The position numbers and the translations under genes were made by a program. A stretch of 64,000 bases of DNA, from positions 186,001-250,000 of the forward strand of contig NZ_JAKQZG010000007.1 in assembly GCF_024359545.1 (NCBI RefSeq), written 5' to 3'. Source of the DNA: Jiella marina. GTDB lineage: Bacteria; Pseudomonadota; Alphaproteobacteria; Rhizobiales; Rhizobiaceae. The notes beneath the pieces were generated by a model, which had not been told where the DNA came from, searched no databases, and was given only the letters and a program-made list of their open reading frames with translations. Positions within the stretch are counted from its first letter, which is position 1, and every line of letters begins with the position of its first letter. This document shows, one piece after another, positions 36,769 to 45,696 of this stretch.

Positions 36769-37597
36769 GGGACAATCCCTGCGGTTTGATCCTGAGAATG
36801 ACGGCCGCCAGAACGACGATGGTGATCCCCCCGATGATCGGGCTGACGAAGGTCGAGACGAGGACCTGGGCGCCGCCGAGGAGCAGCGAGGCGAGGGCGA
36901 GGCCGGGAATGGCAACGCCGGAGACCAGGACCAGCATGAAGGAGTTGACCAGCCAAGGCAGGCCCATATTCGGGTCGATCGACAGCAGCGGCGTGATCAG
37001 CGCCCCTGCCGCACAGGCGAGCGCCGCGCCCAACCCGAAGGTCAGCGCGCGCACCTTGACGCTGTCGATGCCGAGACCGCGGGCGAGATTCTCGTTCATG
37101 ATCACCGCCCGGGCGTTCAGGCCGAAACGGGTGAAATAGAGAAGTGCGGTCAGGGCCGCGCCGAGCACCACCGCGACGAGGACCAGGATCAGTCGCCAGG
37201 ACGAGTAGCTGATGTCGAAGAGATCGGCCGTTCCGGAAATCGGGCTCTCGGCGAACTGGACGCCGCGGCCGAAGATGAAGGTGATGACCTGCGCGATGAC
37301 GATTCCCAGGCCCCAGGTCGCGAGGATGGCGTCCAGCGGCCGGTCGTAGAGCGGGCGCAGGATGACGCGTTCCACCACGATTCCGAGCACGAAGCCGACG
37401 AGTGCCGCGGCCGGGATGGTCAGCCAGGCGTTGAACCCGGCATCGGTCACGACATGGGCGGAATAGCCGCCGACGGTCAGGAAGGCGCCATGGGCGAAGT
37501 TGATCAGCTTCATGACGCCGAGGATGATCATCAGTCCTGCCGCGACGATAAAGAGCATCGACGACGTCGTCAGGATGTCGAGGAAGAGCGTCGCCAT
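36761..37597 (-). CDS. Branched-chain/amide-type ABC importer permease (LivH-like)
   Basis: A 278-residue permease with about eight helices. The N-terminal MLFIVAAGLMIILGVMKLIN and FAHGAFLTVGGY motif marks the LivH/UrtB family. It is the partner permease of the LivM half of the fusion gene downstream. The ATG at 37597 is preferred over an upstream start because the first helix begins about ten residues later. Confidence 0.92.
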   Translation of the reverse strand: MATLFLDILTTSSMLFIVAAGLMIILGVMKLINFAHGAFLTVGGYSAHVVTDAGFNAWLTIPAAALVGFVLGIVVERVILRPLYDRPLDAILATWGLGIVIAQVITFIFGRGVQFAESPISGTADLFDISYSSWRLILVLVAVVLGAALTALLYFTRFGLNARAVIMNENLARGLGIDSVKVRALTFGLGAALACAAGALITPLLSIDPNMGLPWLVNSFMLVLVSGVAIPGLALASLLLGGAQVLVSTFVSPIIGGITIVVLAAVILRIKPQGLSRG

Positions 37598-37640
37598 CGG
37601 CCGGTTCCTTGGAAAGCGTTCGCGGCGGGGGGACAAGCAA

Positions 37641-37670
37641 GGGCGGACGGACGAGTGGCCTCGCCCGCCC
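37641..37670 (-). terminator. Hairpin between the binding-protein and LivH genes
   Basis: GGGCGG and CCGCCC arms enclose a second CGAG/CTCG stem in the 86-base gap after the binding-protein gene. No T-tract follows, so it probably acts as a partial terminator or message stabiliser rather than ending the operon. Confidence 0.4.
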
Positions 37671-37683
37671 GCGCGTCAGGCGA

Positions 37684-38838
37684 TTACAGGTTCGGGCACT
37701 GCTCGCCCGGATCGACGTTCTCGAAGGTCTTGATGACCTCGACCGTGCCGTCATCCTTCACCTGGCCGAGATACATGGTCAGCGGCGTGTGGTGCTGCTT
37801 GTTCATCTGGATGTCGCCGCGGGGCCCGGTATAGGAAACCTCCGGCAGGGCATCGACGACGGCCTGTGGATCGGCAGAGCCCGCTTTTTCGACGGCGGCC
37901 TTGTAGAGGTAGATCGCCTCGTATTGCGGCACCGACAGATCGTTCGGAGTCTTCAGCTCGTCGCCGAACTTTTCCTCCATTGCGGCGAGGAAGGTCTTGT
38001 TCTCCTCGCTCTCGATGCCCGTCAGGTAGGACTGGGAGATGTAGATGCCGGTCGCGTCCGAGCCCATGCTCTTGGCCGTGCCCTCATCGACGGCGAGGTT
38101 GCCATAGGGGATGTCGACGCCGGAATTGCGCAATTGCTTGGTGAGCGTCACGTTGGGCGCGCCGCCGGCGGTCGAGGTGATCAGCGCGTCGGGGTTCTTC
38201 GACTTCAGATCGGAGATGATCGCCGTCCAGTCGGAACCGTCCATGGGCAAGTATTCTTCGCCGAGAACCTCGCCGCCGCTTTCCTCGATATACTGGCGGG
38301 TGAACTCCAGCATGCCGCGGCCGAAGGCGTAGTCGGAACCGATGAGGTAGAAGCTCTTGGCGCCTTCCTCGTTCATGAAATGGTCGACGATCGGCGTGAC
38401 CTGCTGCTCAGGCACCCAGGCGTTGACATACATCCACGGGCTGCAGGAACGGCCCTCGTAGAACGAGGTGTAGATATACGGCTTGCCGGCCCGGTTGACG
38501 ATCGGCAGGCCGGCATTGCGGGCCGCGCTCGTCTCCATCGAGATCAGGACGTCCACGTCGTCCTGGAAAACGAGGGAGTCGAAGGCGCGCTGGGCTCCCT
38601 GGGCGCCGCTGCCGTCGTCGGCGACGACGAGCTCGACCTGACGACCGAGAATGCCGCCTTCGGCGTTGATTTCTTCGGCAGCAAGCTCGCTCGACTGGAC
38701 CACCGACGGGGCGACGACACTGTTGGCGCCGCTGAGGCCGACCGGTATGCCGATCTTGATCGGATCTTCCTGCGCCGCGGCGCCGTATGTCATCGCTCCG
38801 AGCAGCAGCAGGCTGCTTGCCAGACGGGTGAGTTTCAT
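37684..38838 (-). CDS. Amide/urea-type periplasmic binding protein of the ABC importer
   Basis: A 384-residue binding protein of the type I fold. The signal peptide (about 1-22, ending GAAAQE) is followed by IKIGIPVGLSGANSVVAP and the QRAFDSLVFQDDVDVLI region. The overall pattern, including INKQHH-like and GPRGDIQMNKQHH near the C-terminus, is that of AmiC/FmdD/UrtA proteins that bind short amides or urea rather than leucine. Two Cys (RSCSP and the terminal EQCPNL) could form a disulfide. It lies 32 bases after the nitrilase gene. Confidence 0.9.
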   Translation of the reverse strand: MKLTRLASSLLLLGAMTYGAAAQEDPIKIGIPVGLSGANSVVAPSVVQSSELAAEEINAEGGILGRQVELVVADDGSGAQGAQRAFDSLVFQDDVDVLISMETSAARNAGLPIVNRAGKPYIYTSFYEGRSCSPWMYVNAWVPEQQVTPIVDHFMNEEGAKSFYLIGSDYAFGRGMLEFTRQYIEESGGEVLGEEYLPMDGSDWTAIISDLKSKNPDALITSTAGGAPNVTLTKQLRNSGVDIPYGNLAVDEGTAKSMGSDATGIYISQSYLTGIESEENKTFLAAMEEKFGDELKTPNDLSVPQYEAIYLYKAAVEKAGSADPQAVVDALPEVSYTGPRGDIQMNKQHHTPLTMYLGQVKDDGTVEVIKTFENVDPGEQCPNL

Positions 38839-38870
38839 GACGTCGTTCCCTGTTTGCGAGCGGCTCTTTG

Positions 38871-39740
38871 TCAGTACCAGTTGGGTTGAGCCGTAGTCCC
38901 CAACATTTCACCGTAGAGGTCCGTCCGACGGTCTCGGACGACCTGGTTGAAGGCGTTCCAGTTGCGCTGCCGGCGTGCCTGGCTGAGATCGACACGGGCG
39001 GTGATGAGTTCCGGCTCGCTCTTGCTGGCCGGCCCCGCCACGGGCCATCCGTTATGGTCGACGATCACGCTTTGGCCGATGAAGGGCTGGTCGCGCTCAG
39101 TGCCGACCCGGTCGCAGGCTGCAACCACCATCGAATTGGAATGTGCAGCCCCCATGCAGAGGATGTTCGCCATCGCCGGCAGGTGGCCGGGCTGGTTTTC
39201 CATCGGAACCCAGTTGGTCGGCACGCAGACGATGTCCGCGCCCTGCAGGGCGAGAAGGCGCCAGGCTTCGGGAAACCAGCCATCGTAGCAGATCAGGACG
39301 CCGAGGCGGCCGAAGCGCGTGTGAAACACCGGAAAGCCGAGATCGCCGCGTTCGAAGAACAATGCTTCCGCAGCCCACAAATGGGTCTTGCGATAGGTCC
39401 CGATGACGCCGTCCGGCCCGATCACGATCGCGCTGTTGTAGAGCTTCACGCCGTCGCGCTCGAGAAAGCCCGCGACCAAGGTGACGTTCCTGTCGGCGGC
39501 GGCCTTCGTCCAGGCGTCAATGGTTTCGCCGGTGGCCACGTCCTCGGCGAGATCGTAAGCCTCTTCGCGGCTTTCCAAGACATAGCCCGAGTTGCAGAGT
39601 TCTGGCAGCACGATCAGCTGCGAACCGTCTTTGGCCAGCGTTTCGATCAGTGCGAGGCTATGCTCGACATTGGCGTTTTTCTCCCCAATGCGCGGTTCGA
39701 ACTGCGCGCAAGAGATCTGGATCGTGGCTTCTTGTGCCAT
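38871..39740 (-). CDS. Nitrilase-superfamily carbon-nitrogen hydrolase
   Basis: A 289-residue amidase of the nitrilase superfamily. The Glu-Lys-Cys triad is visible: Glu 47 in VLPELCNSG, Lys 118 in YRKTHLW and Cys 151 in LICYDGWFPE. The CYDGWFPE and KTHLW motifs are close to the N-carbamoyl-D-amino-acid amidohydrolase/N-carbamoylputrescine amidase branch, so a C-N bond of an amide or carbamoyl compound is the likely target. It is the first gene of the eight-gene amide operon. The ATG at 39740 is preferred over an upstream frame extension. Confidence 0.9.
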   Translation of the reverse strand: MAQEATIQISCAQFEPRIGEKNANVEHSLALIETLAKDGSQLIVLPELCNSGYVLESREEAYDLAEDVATGETIDAWTKAAADRNVTLVAGFLERDGVKLYNSAIVIGPDGVIGTYRKTHLWAAEALFFERGDLGFPVFHTRFGRLGVLICYDGWFPEAWRLLALQGADIVCVPTNWVPMENQPGHLPAMANILCMGAAHSNSMVVAACDRVGTERDQPFIGQSVIVDHNGWPVAGPASKSEPELITARVDLSQARRQRNWNAFNQVVRDRRTDLYGEMLGTTAQPNWY

Positions 39741-39805
39741 GGATACGAGCCTTCCCTCGCCTCGGCCGATGAGATCGAGCCGGGAGCGTACCCGATCCCA
39801 ACGCG

Positions 39806-39824
39806 CATTCAAGTGACTTGAATG
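39806..39824. promoter_or_regulatory. Perfect 19-bp palindrome, probable operator of the amide operon
   Basis: CATTCAAGT-G-ACTTGAATG is perfectly symmetric (9+1+9 bases) and lies 66 bases upstream of the nitrilase start, within an A/T-rich promoter-like stretch. The XRE-cupin regulator gene ends about 170 bases further upstream, which makes it the likely binder. Not tested. Confidence 0.7.
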
Positions 39825-39994
39825 AAAAATATGAGAATAAAATAGGCGAGCCTACTTGTTGGGCAGGCTGGACTCCCGGCGGATCTCACGGTCACGTTGT
39901 ATCTGGTGCGGTGAAGCCTCCGGCCCGGTCGGGCCGCAGGCCCGGGACGGCATGGTCGAATTGCCGAAATCGTCGTTTCGACGGAGAAGCGGGT

Positions 39995-40573
39995 TCAGAA
40001 CGTCGGAGGTGTGTTCACCCACAAGATGCGGGCGTCCCGGTTTCCGTGATTGCAGTATTCGTGTGCCTTCTCCGAGCGGAATGCGAAAGAATCGCCAGGA
40101 CCAAGCTGATAGGGGGTGCCGTCCACGGTCAGCGTCACTTCGCCTTCGAGGACGAAGCCCATCTCTTCGCCCACATGACTGAAGGCGCCGCCCGTCGAGC
40201 CGCCAGGACTGACGATGTGAATATTGGCCTCGAGTACGGTATGGCGTGAAATCGGGGGCAGTCGTTCCAGCACGATACCGGCGCCATGCCGCGAATTGCC
40301 CAAGCCGATCAAGGGGCGATTCCCCGCCCGATGCACCACGGTATCGTCGTCGTCCTTGGTGTTGAAGAGGAATGCGATGTTGATGCCGAGCGCGTCGACG
40401 AGCTTTCTGAGCATCGTCAAGGTCGGATTCACTTTCCCTGTTTCGATCTTGGACAGCATGCTTTCGGAGCAGCCGACGGTTTTGGCGAGCTGCTTCAGGG
40501 ACAAGCTATGGAGCGTTCGCATATGGCGGAGCTTCTGCCCGAGATCATCGGGGAGGGCGCTGCTTTCGTTCAT
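39995..40573 (-). CDS. XRE-family regulator with C-terminal cupin domain
   Basis: A 192-residue regulator. The helix-turn-helix (about residues 10-65) has HSLSLKQLAKTVGCSESMLS and KIETGKVNPTLTMLRKL. The C-terminal cupin (about 100-190) has HVGEEMGFVLEGEVTLTVDG and GPGDSFAFRSEKAHEYCNHG with metal-type His/Glu residues. This PuuR/YdcN-like arrangement senses a small metabolite. It is read in the same direction as the amide operon and ends 254 bases before the nitrilase gene, so it may regulate that operon. Confidence 0.93.
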   Translation of the reverse strand: MNESSALPDDLGQKLRHMRTLHSLSLKQLAKTVGCSESMLSKIETGKVNPTLTMLRKLVDALGINIAFLFNTKDDDDTVVHRAGNRPLIGLGNSRHGAGIVLERLPPISRHTVLEANIHIVSPGGSTGGAFSHVGEEMGFVLEGEVTLTVDGTPYQLGPGDSFAFRSEKAHEYCNHGNRDARILWVNTPPTF

Positions 40574-40847
40574 GCCGACGACTTGCCTCGGTTCGTCTCC
40601 GGCGCCAATCTTCTGTCAGCGGGGCGCCCGTGGTCAGTTAGACCAAGCCCAATAAAGTCGAATTCTCGATGAAGGCAACGCCCGGTCCGAACTTGCGCCT
40701 CGTTGAAATGACTGAATCGAGGATCATGCCTTCGAGTTTCTGTCCCGGACTGTTGGGCAGCCTGGTGCGCCCGCAAAAAAGATTTGCCGTGGGCAGGCTC
40801 CTCACGGGTGCGCCACGAACGCGGAGCGCCCGAGCCGGTTGCGGTGA

Positions 40848-40950
40848 TGGACTCGCGGGCCTGGGTGAGATCGAGGAAGAGGATCTCGTCCAGGAGTTCG
40901 TCACGCACGCGGCCATTGAGGCTCTCGGCACAGCCATTGTGGATGGGGTC
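40848..40950 (-). mobile_element. Remnant of an IS3-family transposase C-terminus
   Basis: A minus-strand frame reads GDPIHNGCAESLNGRVR and DELLDEILFLDLTQAR, the conserved segment around the catalytic Glu of IS3-type integrase/transposase (OrfB). Sequence before and after does not continue the family in any frame. The surrounding gap 40574-41051 holds no other recognisable gene. It is an old fragment. Confidence 0.7.
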
Positions 40951-41051
40951 GCCGCGATTCTCGATGACATTTGCGATGAGGGCGCAAGAGTATCGGGATG
41001 AACGAGACCAATACGTCAAGGACCGATCTCGACCAACATGGCTCTGTCTGT

Positions 41052-42665
41052 CTAGCCGGCAACAGCCTGGCGTCTCTCGAAAGGACGGTGGAGGGGAGTG
41101 ATGTTTCCTTCTCTCGACTGCGCGACTGCTTGCGCCGCCTGGCCGAAGACCTGGCCGACGCCGATCAGGATCGGGCGATCAAGGCCCAAGCCGACAACGA
41201 TTTCCCCGAGATCTCCGAGGCGGCCGATGGCGTAGGTCTCGTCGTCGCGCGACAGGTTGGCGGCGATTGCGAAGGGGGTATCCGCGTCGAGCCCATGGCT
41301 CATCAGGCGCTCCGCGATCCGCCCGGCCATGCGGCCCCCCATGTAAAATATCGTGGTGACATTAGGAGTGGCGAGCGCCGGCCAGTCGACCTCCTCGGGC
41401 AGGCCGCCCTTCTTCGAATGGCCGGTCACGAGGCGCAGCTCCTGGGCGTGGTCGCGATGGGTCAATGACACTCCGAGGCTCGCCGCAAGGGCCGAAGCTG
41501 CCGTGATTCCGGGCACGATGGAGACGGGAATACCTTCGCGCCTCAACGTCTCAAGCTCCTCGCCGGCGCGTCCGAAGACCGACACGTCGCCCGATTTCAG
41601 CCGCACGACACTCTTGCCGGCCTTGGCGAGGGTAACCATCATCGCGTTGATGTCTTCCTGGCGACAGCTCTCGCGTGCCGCACGCTTGCCGACCAGCAAC
41701 CGCTTTGCCTCGCGGCGGGCAAGCTCCAACACCGCGTCGGAGACGAGATCGTCGAACAGGATGACGTCGGCCGCCTGGAGCGCGCGCACCGCCTTCAGCG
41801 TCAACAACTCGGCATCGCCTGGACCGGCACCGACCAGCGTCACCCTGCCGAGCCGCGCGCGGCCTGTTTCCGGCTTCGCGGCTTTCGCGATGTCGTCGAT
41901 CAGGCGGGACGCGTCCCTTTCGTCTTCGACATCGGGAGCGCGTGTCTGAAAGGCCTTGTCGGTGAAGCGCTCCCAGAAGCTGCGGCGTTCGAGACCGGGA
42001 GACAGTCTCGCCATCACGCCTTGGCGGAGTTCGGCGGCGAGTTGCGCCCAACCGGCGAGCGCCGGGGGAAGCAAGGTCTCGATGCGGCGGCGGATTGCCT
42101 GGCCGAGGATCGGGGCAGCGCCGGCGGTCGAAATCCCGACGACGACCGGAGAACGATTGACAATTGAGCCGAAGGCGAAGTCGCAGAAGGCCGGCTTGTC
42201 GACCACATTCACTGGCAGGCGCGCCGCCCGCGCGGCGCATGCGAAGGCCTGACCCTCGGCGTCGCTCTCGGTTTCGAGAATGGCGAGAGCGAAACGGGGG
42301 GCGCTTTCAGTGAAGAGGTCGAGCCCCCAGGGCCTGGCGTGATGACGGACCTGTCCGGCCCGTGGAACCCCATCTCTGCCGATTTCGGCGAGTAGGCCGG
42401 CCATCTCGGCGTCGAGATCACAAGACGGCGCATAGAGTTCGATCGCGGCTCCGGCCGCCGCCAGCATTTCGGCCTTCCAGGCAGCGGCGGCCGAGCCGCC
42501 GGCCAACAGGACGGGCCGGCCCTTGATCGAGAAGAACACCGGCAGGACGTCGAGCGAGCCCAAGCGTCGTGGGCGCGGCGGCGCGTGCCCCACACCGCTC
42601 GCTTCAGTGGGAATGCTCATCGCGCCAAGCCCCGTGTCACGCTGAGTGTTTGAGTTCGACGCCAT
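41052..42665 (-). CDS. cysG: Sirohaem synthase
   Basis: A bifunctional 537-residue enzyme that makes sirohaem for nitrite reductase NirB. The N-terminal dehydrogenase/ferrochelatase part (about residues 35-230) has the NAD-binding LLAGGSAAAAWKAEMLAAAGA-like loop. The C-terminal uroporphyrinogen-III methyltransferase (about 265-515) has VTLVGAGPGDAELLTLKA, the VVRLKSGDVSVFGRAGEE stretch and VVPGITAAS. It is the last gene of the nitrate operon. The ATG at 42665 has an AAGGGG site but overlaps nasA by 29 bases; the ATG at 42620 is the alternative. Confidence 0.94.
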   Translation of the reverse strand: MASNSNTQRDTGLGAMSIPTEASGVGHAPPRPRRLGSLDVLPVFFSIKGRPVLLAGGSAAAAWKAEMLAAAGAAIELYAPSCDLDAEMAGLLAEIGRDGVPRAGQVRHHARPWGLDLFTESAPRFALAILETESDAEGQAFACAARAARLPVNVVDKPAFCDFAFGSIVNRSPVVVGISTAGAAPILGQAIRRRIETLLPPALAGWAQLAAELRQGVMARLSPGLERRSFWERFTDKAFQTRAPDVEDERDASRLIDDIAKAAKPETGRARLGRVTLVGAGPGDAELLTLKAVRALQAADVILFDDLVSDAVLELARREAKRLLVGKRAARESCRQEDINAMMVTLAKAGKSVVRLKSGDVSVFGRAGEELETLRREGIPVSIVPGITAASALAASLGVSLTHRDHAQELRLVTGHSKKGGLPEEVDWPALATPNVTTIFYMGGRMAGRIAERLMSHGLDADTPFAIAANLSRDDETYAIGRLGDLGEIVVGLGLDRPILIGVGQVFGQAAQAVAQSREGNITPLHRPFERRQAVAG

Positions 42666-45318
42666 CGATGATCCCCTTGATCTCGCTGCGGCAGGAGCCG
42701 CAATTGGATCCGGCCTTGAGCAGCTCGCCGATCGCTCCCACTGTGACCGCCTTGCCCGACACGACAGCGGCCGTGATTTCGTTGACCCCGACAGAAAAGC
42801 ACGAGCAGACCGTCGCGCCGGGATCGGGCCGGTCGGCGCCGCCGCGGCCGGCCAGAAGCCGAAAGCGATCGCGCGCCAGATGCTCGGCCCCGAGACGCTC
42901 CGACGCCCAGGAGCGCGAGACGATGACGGGGCTGCGTGAGAGCCAGAAGGCGCCGAGCAAGCGTTCGCCGTCGAAGGCGGCGAAGCGATAGGCGCCGCCA
43001 GAAACGTCGTGATAGGAAAGGATGGCGCTTCGCGCGACGCCCATCAGCCGTTCCGCGAGAGCCGTCGGGTCGTCAAGTTCGGCCGCGACGGCCGCCTCCA
43101 GCCTGAAGCCCCTTTCCGCACGGGCGAGCGAGAAGTAGTCGAGTCCATTCGTGACGGGTCGTTTCGCCGTCACGGCGAACCCGTACCACGCTGCAGCAAA
43201 ACGCCTGAGGGTGACGGCGGTCGATTTCAGGCCGGGCTGCCCGGAGATGGGATCGGTCGCAGCATCAATCAGCGCATCGACCCGCCCCTTGGCGGAATTC
43301 TGCGAGGTCCAGTGCATGGGCACGAAGACCGAGCCGGGCTTCTGGCGCTCGCTGACCAGCACCCGCAGGATCGCTTCGCCTCGATCGGATGCCACGGTGA
43401 CGAGATCGGCCTCGTTCACTCCCAGGCGTTCGGCGTCCTTGGGATGCAGTTCAGCATAGGGTTCGGCGATATGGGCCGAAAGCCGCGCCGAAAGGCCGGT
43501 TCGCGTCATCGTGTGCCAGTGGTCGCGGACACGGCCGGTGTTGAGGAGGAGCGTCTTTGCCTCGCCCGGCGTTTGCGATTGCAGGTCGGTCTGGGCAGGT
43601 GCGACGAAGCGGGCGCGGCGATCGGGATGATAAAAGCGGCCCTCTGCGAAGAAGCGCGTGTCGGCTGTGGCCTTCTCTCCGGTGGCAGGCTGCGGCCATT
43701 GCACCGGAGAAAGCGTATCGAAAGCCGCGCGGTCGAGCCCGGCCAGCGCACCGATGTCGAAGTCTCGGGTGCCGGCATTCGCTTCGGCTGACAGCCGGGC
43801 ATGCTCGTCGAAGATCTCGGCCGGGCTCTGATAGGCGAAGGCTGCATCGAAGCCCATGCGCCGGGCGATTTCGGTGACGATCGCCCAGTCGGGCCTTGCT
43901 TCGCCGGGGAGCGGCAGGAACGGGCGCTGGCGGGAGATGCGGCGCTCGGAGTTTGTGACGGTCCCGTCCTTCTCGCCCCATGCGGCAGCCGGGAGCGCGA
44001 CATGGGCATAGGCCATCGTATCGGTCTTTGCGACCACATCGGAGACGACGACGAAGGGGCACTGGCCGAGCGCTTGGGCAACCGCATCGGCATCGGGCAT
44101 CGAGACGACGGGGTTCGTGCCCATGATCCAGATCGCCTTGATCCGGCCGTCCGCCACCGCCTGAAACATTTCGACGGCCTTTAGGCCGGGTTTGTCGGCG
44201 ATCGTCGGCGAGGCCCAGAAATCCTGGACGATGCGCCGGTGTCCCGCGTCCTCGATCGCCATGTGGGCGGCGAGCATGTTCGCCATGCCGCCGACTTCCC
44301 GCCCGCCCATGGCGTTGGGCTGGCCGGTGATCGAGAAGGGTCCCATGCCGGGCCGGCCGATCCGGCCGGTCGCCAGATGGCAGTTGATGATTGCGTTGAC
44401 CTTGTCGGTGCCCTGGACGGACTGGTTGACGCCCTGGCTGTAGACAGTGACGACCTTTTCGGTGCGGGCGAAAAGCTCATAGAAGCTCGCGATCGCGTGC
44501 GGCTTCAGCCCGGTCGCCTCGGCGACCTGAGCGACCGTCATCTGGCCGACGGCACCGATTACCTCCTCAAAGCCATCCGTGTAAGCCTCGACATAGGATT
44601 GATCGACGGCGCCCACAGCGGCGAGGTGGCGGAGAAGGCCCGAGAACAGCGCGGTGTCGCCGTCGCTTGCGATCGCAAGATGCATGTCGGCGATATCGGC
44701 CGTCATCGTCCGGCGCGGATCGATCAGGACGACCTGCAGCTGCGGGCGCTCGGCCTTGGCGGCGGCGAGGCGCTGATAGATCACCGGGTGGCACCAGGCG
44801 AGATTGGAGCCCACGAGGACGACGAGATCGGCCTGTTCCAGATCCTCATAGGTGCCGGGAACGGTATCCGAGCCGAAGGCGCGGCGATGGCCGGCGACAG
44901 AGGACGCCATGCAGAGCCGTGAATTGGTGTCGATATTGCCTGAGCCGATGAAGCCCTTCATCAGCTTGTTGGCAACGTAATAGTCTTCGGTCAGGAGCTG
45001 GCCGGAGACGTAGAAGGCGACGGAATCCGGCCCGTGCTCTGCGATCGTGCGCGAAAAAGTCTCCGCGACCCGACCAAGCGCCTCGTCCCAGCTCGCGCGT
45101 TCGCCGTCGATGGTCGGATGAAGCAGCCGGCCATCGAGGCCGAGCGTCTCGCCGAGGGCGGACCCCTTCGAACAGAGCCTGCCGAAATTCGCCGGATGAT
45201 CGGGATCGCCTTGAATGGCGACGCTGCCGTCAGGCTGCGGCGTCGCCAGAATGCCGCATCCGACCCCGCAATAGGCGCAGGTGGTGCGAACGGTCTTCGT
45301 CGTCTGGGCGGCGTCCAT
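42637..45318 (-). CDS. nasA: Assimilatory nitrate reductase, catalytic subunit
   Basis: Cytoplasmic molybdopterin enzyme of 893 residues that reduces nitrate to nitrite. An N-terminal [4Fe-4S] site uses Cys 14, 17, 21 and 49 (CAYCGVGC and LCSKG). Molybdopterin-binding domains fill the middle (SRLCMASSVAGHRRAFGSD, YSQGVNQSVQGTDKVNAI, WIMGTNPVVSMPDAD). A C-terminal BFD-like [2Fe-2S] domain ends the protein (about 830-893, CSCFSVGVNEITAAV and GSNCGSCRSE), which in relatives takes electrons from an NADH-dependent or ferredoxin partner. It follows nirD by 18 bases in the nrt-nir-nas operon. Confidence 0.97.
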   Translation of the reverse strand: MDAAQTTKTVRTTCAYCGVGCGILATPQPDGSVAIQGDPDHPANFGRLCSKGSALGETLGLDGRLLHPTIDGERASWDEALGRVAETFSRTIAEHGPDSVAFYVSGQLLTEDYYVANKLMKGFIGSGNIDTNSRLCMASSVAGHRRAFGSDTVPGTYEDLEQADLVVLVGSNLAWCHPVIYQRLAAAKAERPQLQVVLIDPRRTMTADIADMHLAIASDGDTALFSGLLRHLAAVGAVDQSYVEAYTDGFEEVIGAVGQMTVAQVAEATGLKPHAIASFYELFARTEKVVTVYSQGVNQSVQGTDKVNAIINCHLATGRIGRPGMGPFSITGQPNAMGGREVGGMANMLAAHMAIEDAGHRRIVQDFWASPTIADKPGLKAVEMFQAVADGRIKAIWIMGTNPVVSMPDADAVAQALGQCPFVVVSDVVAKTDTMAYAHVALPAAAWGEKDGTVTNSERRISRQRPFLPLPGEARPDWAIVTEIARRMGFDAAFAYQSPAEIFDEHARLSAEANAGTRDFDIGALAGLDRAAFDTLSPVQWPQPATGEKATADTRFFAEGRFYHPDRRARFVAPAQTDLQSQTPGEAKTLLLNTGRVRDHWHTMTRTGLSARLSAHIAEPYAELHPKDAERLGVNEADLVTVASDRGEAILRVLVSERQKPGSVFVPMHWTSQNSAKGRVDALIDAATDPISGQPGLKSTAVTLRRFAAAWYGFAVTAKRPVTNGLDYFSLARAERGFRLEAAVAAELDDPTALAERLMGVARSAILSYHDVSGGAYRFAAFDGERLLGAFWLSRSPVIVSRSWASERLGAEHLARDRFRLLAGRGGADRPDPGATVCSCFSVGVNEITAAVVSGKAVTVGAIGELLKAGSNCGSCRSEIKGIIDGVELKHSA

Positions 45319-45336
45319 GATCGGGTCTCTCCCGGC

Positions 45337-45696
45337 TTATTCAGCCGCCTCGACGAAGGGTTCCGCCGCAACCGCGTCGAAGCTGATCTCGATCGTCTGG
45401 CTCTGGGCGTCGATCCGGATGGCGAACGTCTTGACCGTGCCCTCGTCCGGCCCTTTCATCTCCCCGCTTTCGAGAGAGATGACGGCGTTGTGGAGCGGGC
45501 AGGTCACCGACCGGTCATGGACGATGCCCTGGCTGAGCGGGCCGCCCTTGTGCGGGCAGCGATCCTCCATGGCGAAGACGCGATCGTCGGCCGTGCGGAA
45601 CACGGCGACCCGGCCAAGCGGCGTGTTGAGGCAGCGCGCGCCGCGTTTGGGGATGTCGGTGACGAGGCCGATCTTGTACCAGGCAGGCGTGGTCAT
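45337..45696 (-). CDS. nirD: Nitrite reductase small subunit
   Basis: A 119-residue Rieske-like subunit of the NADH-dependent assimilatory nitrite reductase. The cluster-type motifs are EDRCPHKGGPLSQG and VTCPLHNAVI: both Cys-His pairs are present, so a [2Fe-2S] cluster may be bound, whereas some NirD proteins have lost them. The ATG overlaps the nirB stop by four bases. Confidence 0.95.
   Translation of the reverse strand: MTTPAWYKIGLVTDIPKRGARCLNTPLGRVAVFRTADDRVFAMEDRCPHKGGPLSQGIVHDRSVTCPLHNAVISLESGEMKGPDEGTVKTFAIRIDAQSQTIEISFDAVAAEPFVEAAE

Noticed and set aside
35044-37834. Long plus-strand open frames opposite the amide importer genes
   Set aside because: Low-complexity Asp/Arg/Glu-rich translations typical of antisense frames in high-GC DNA.
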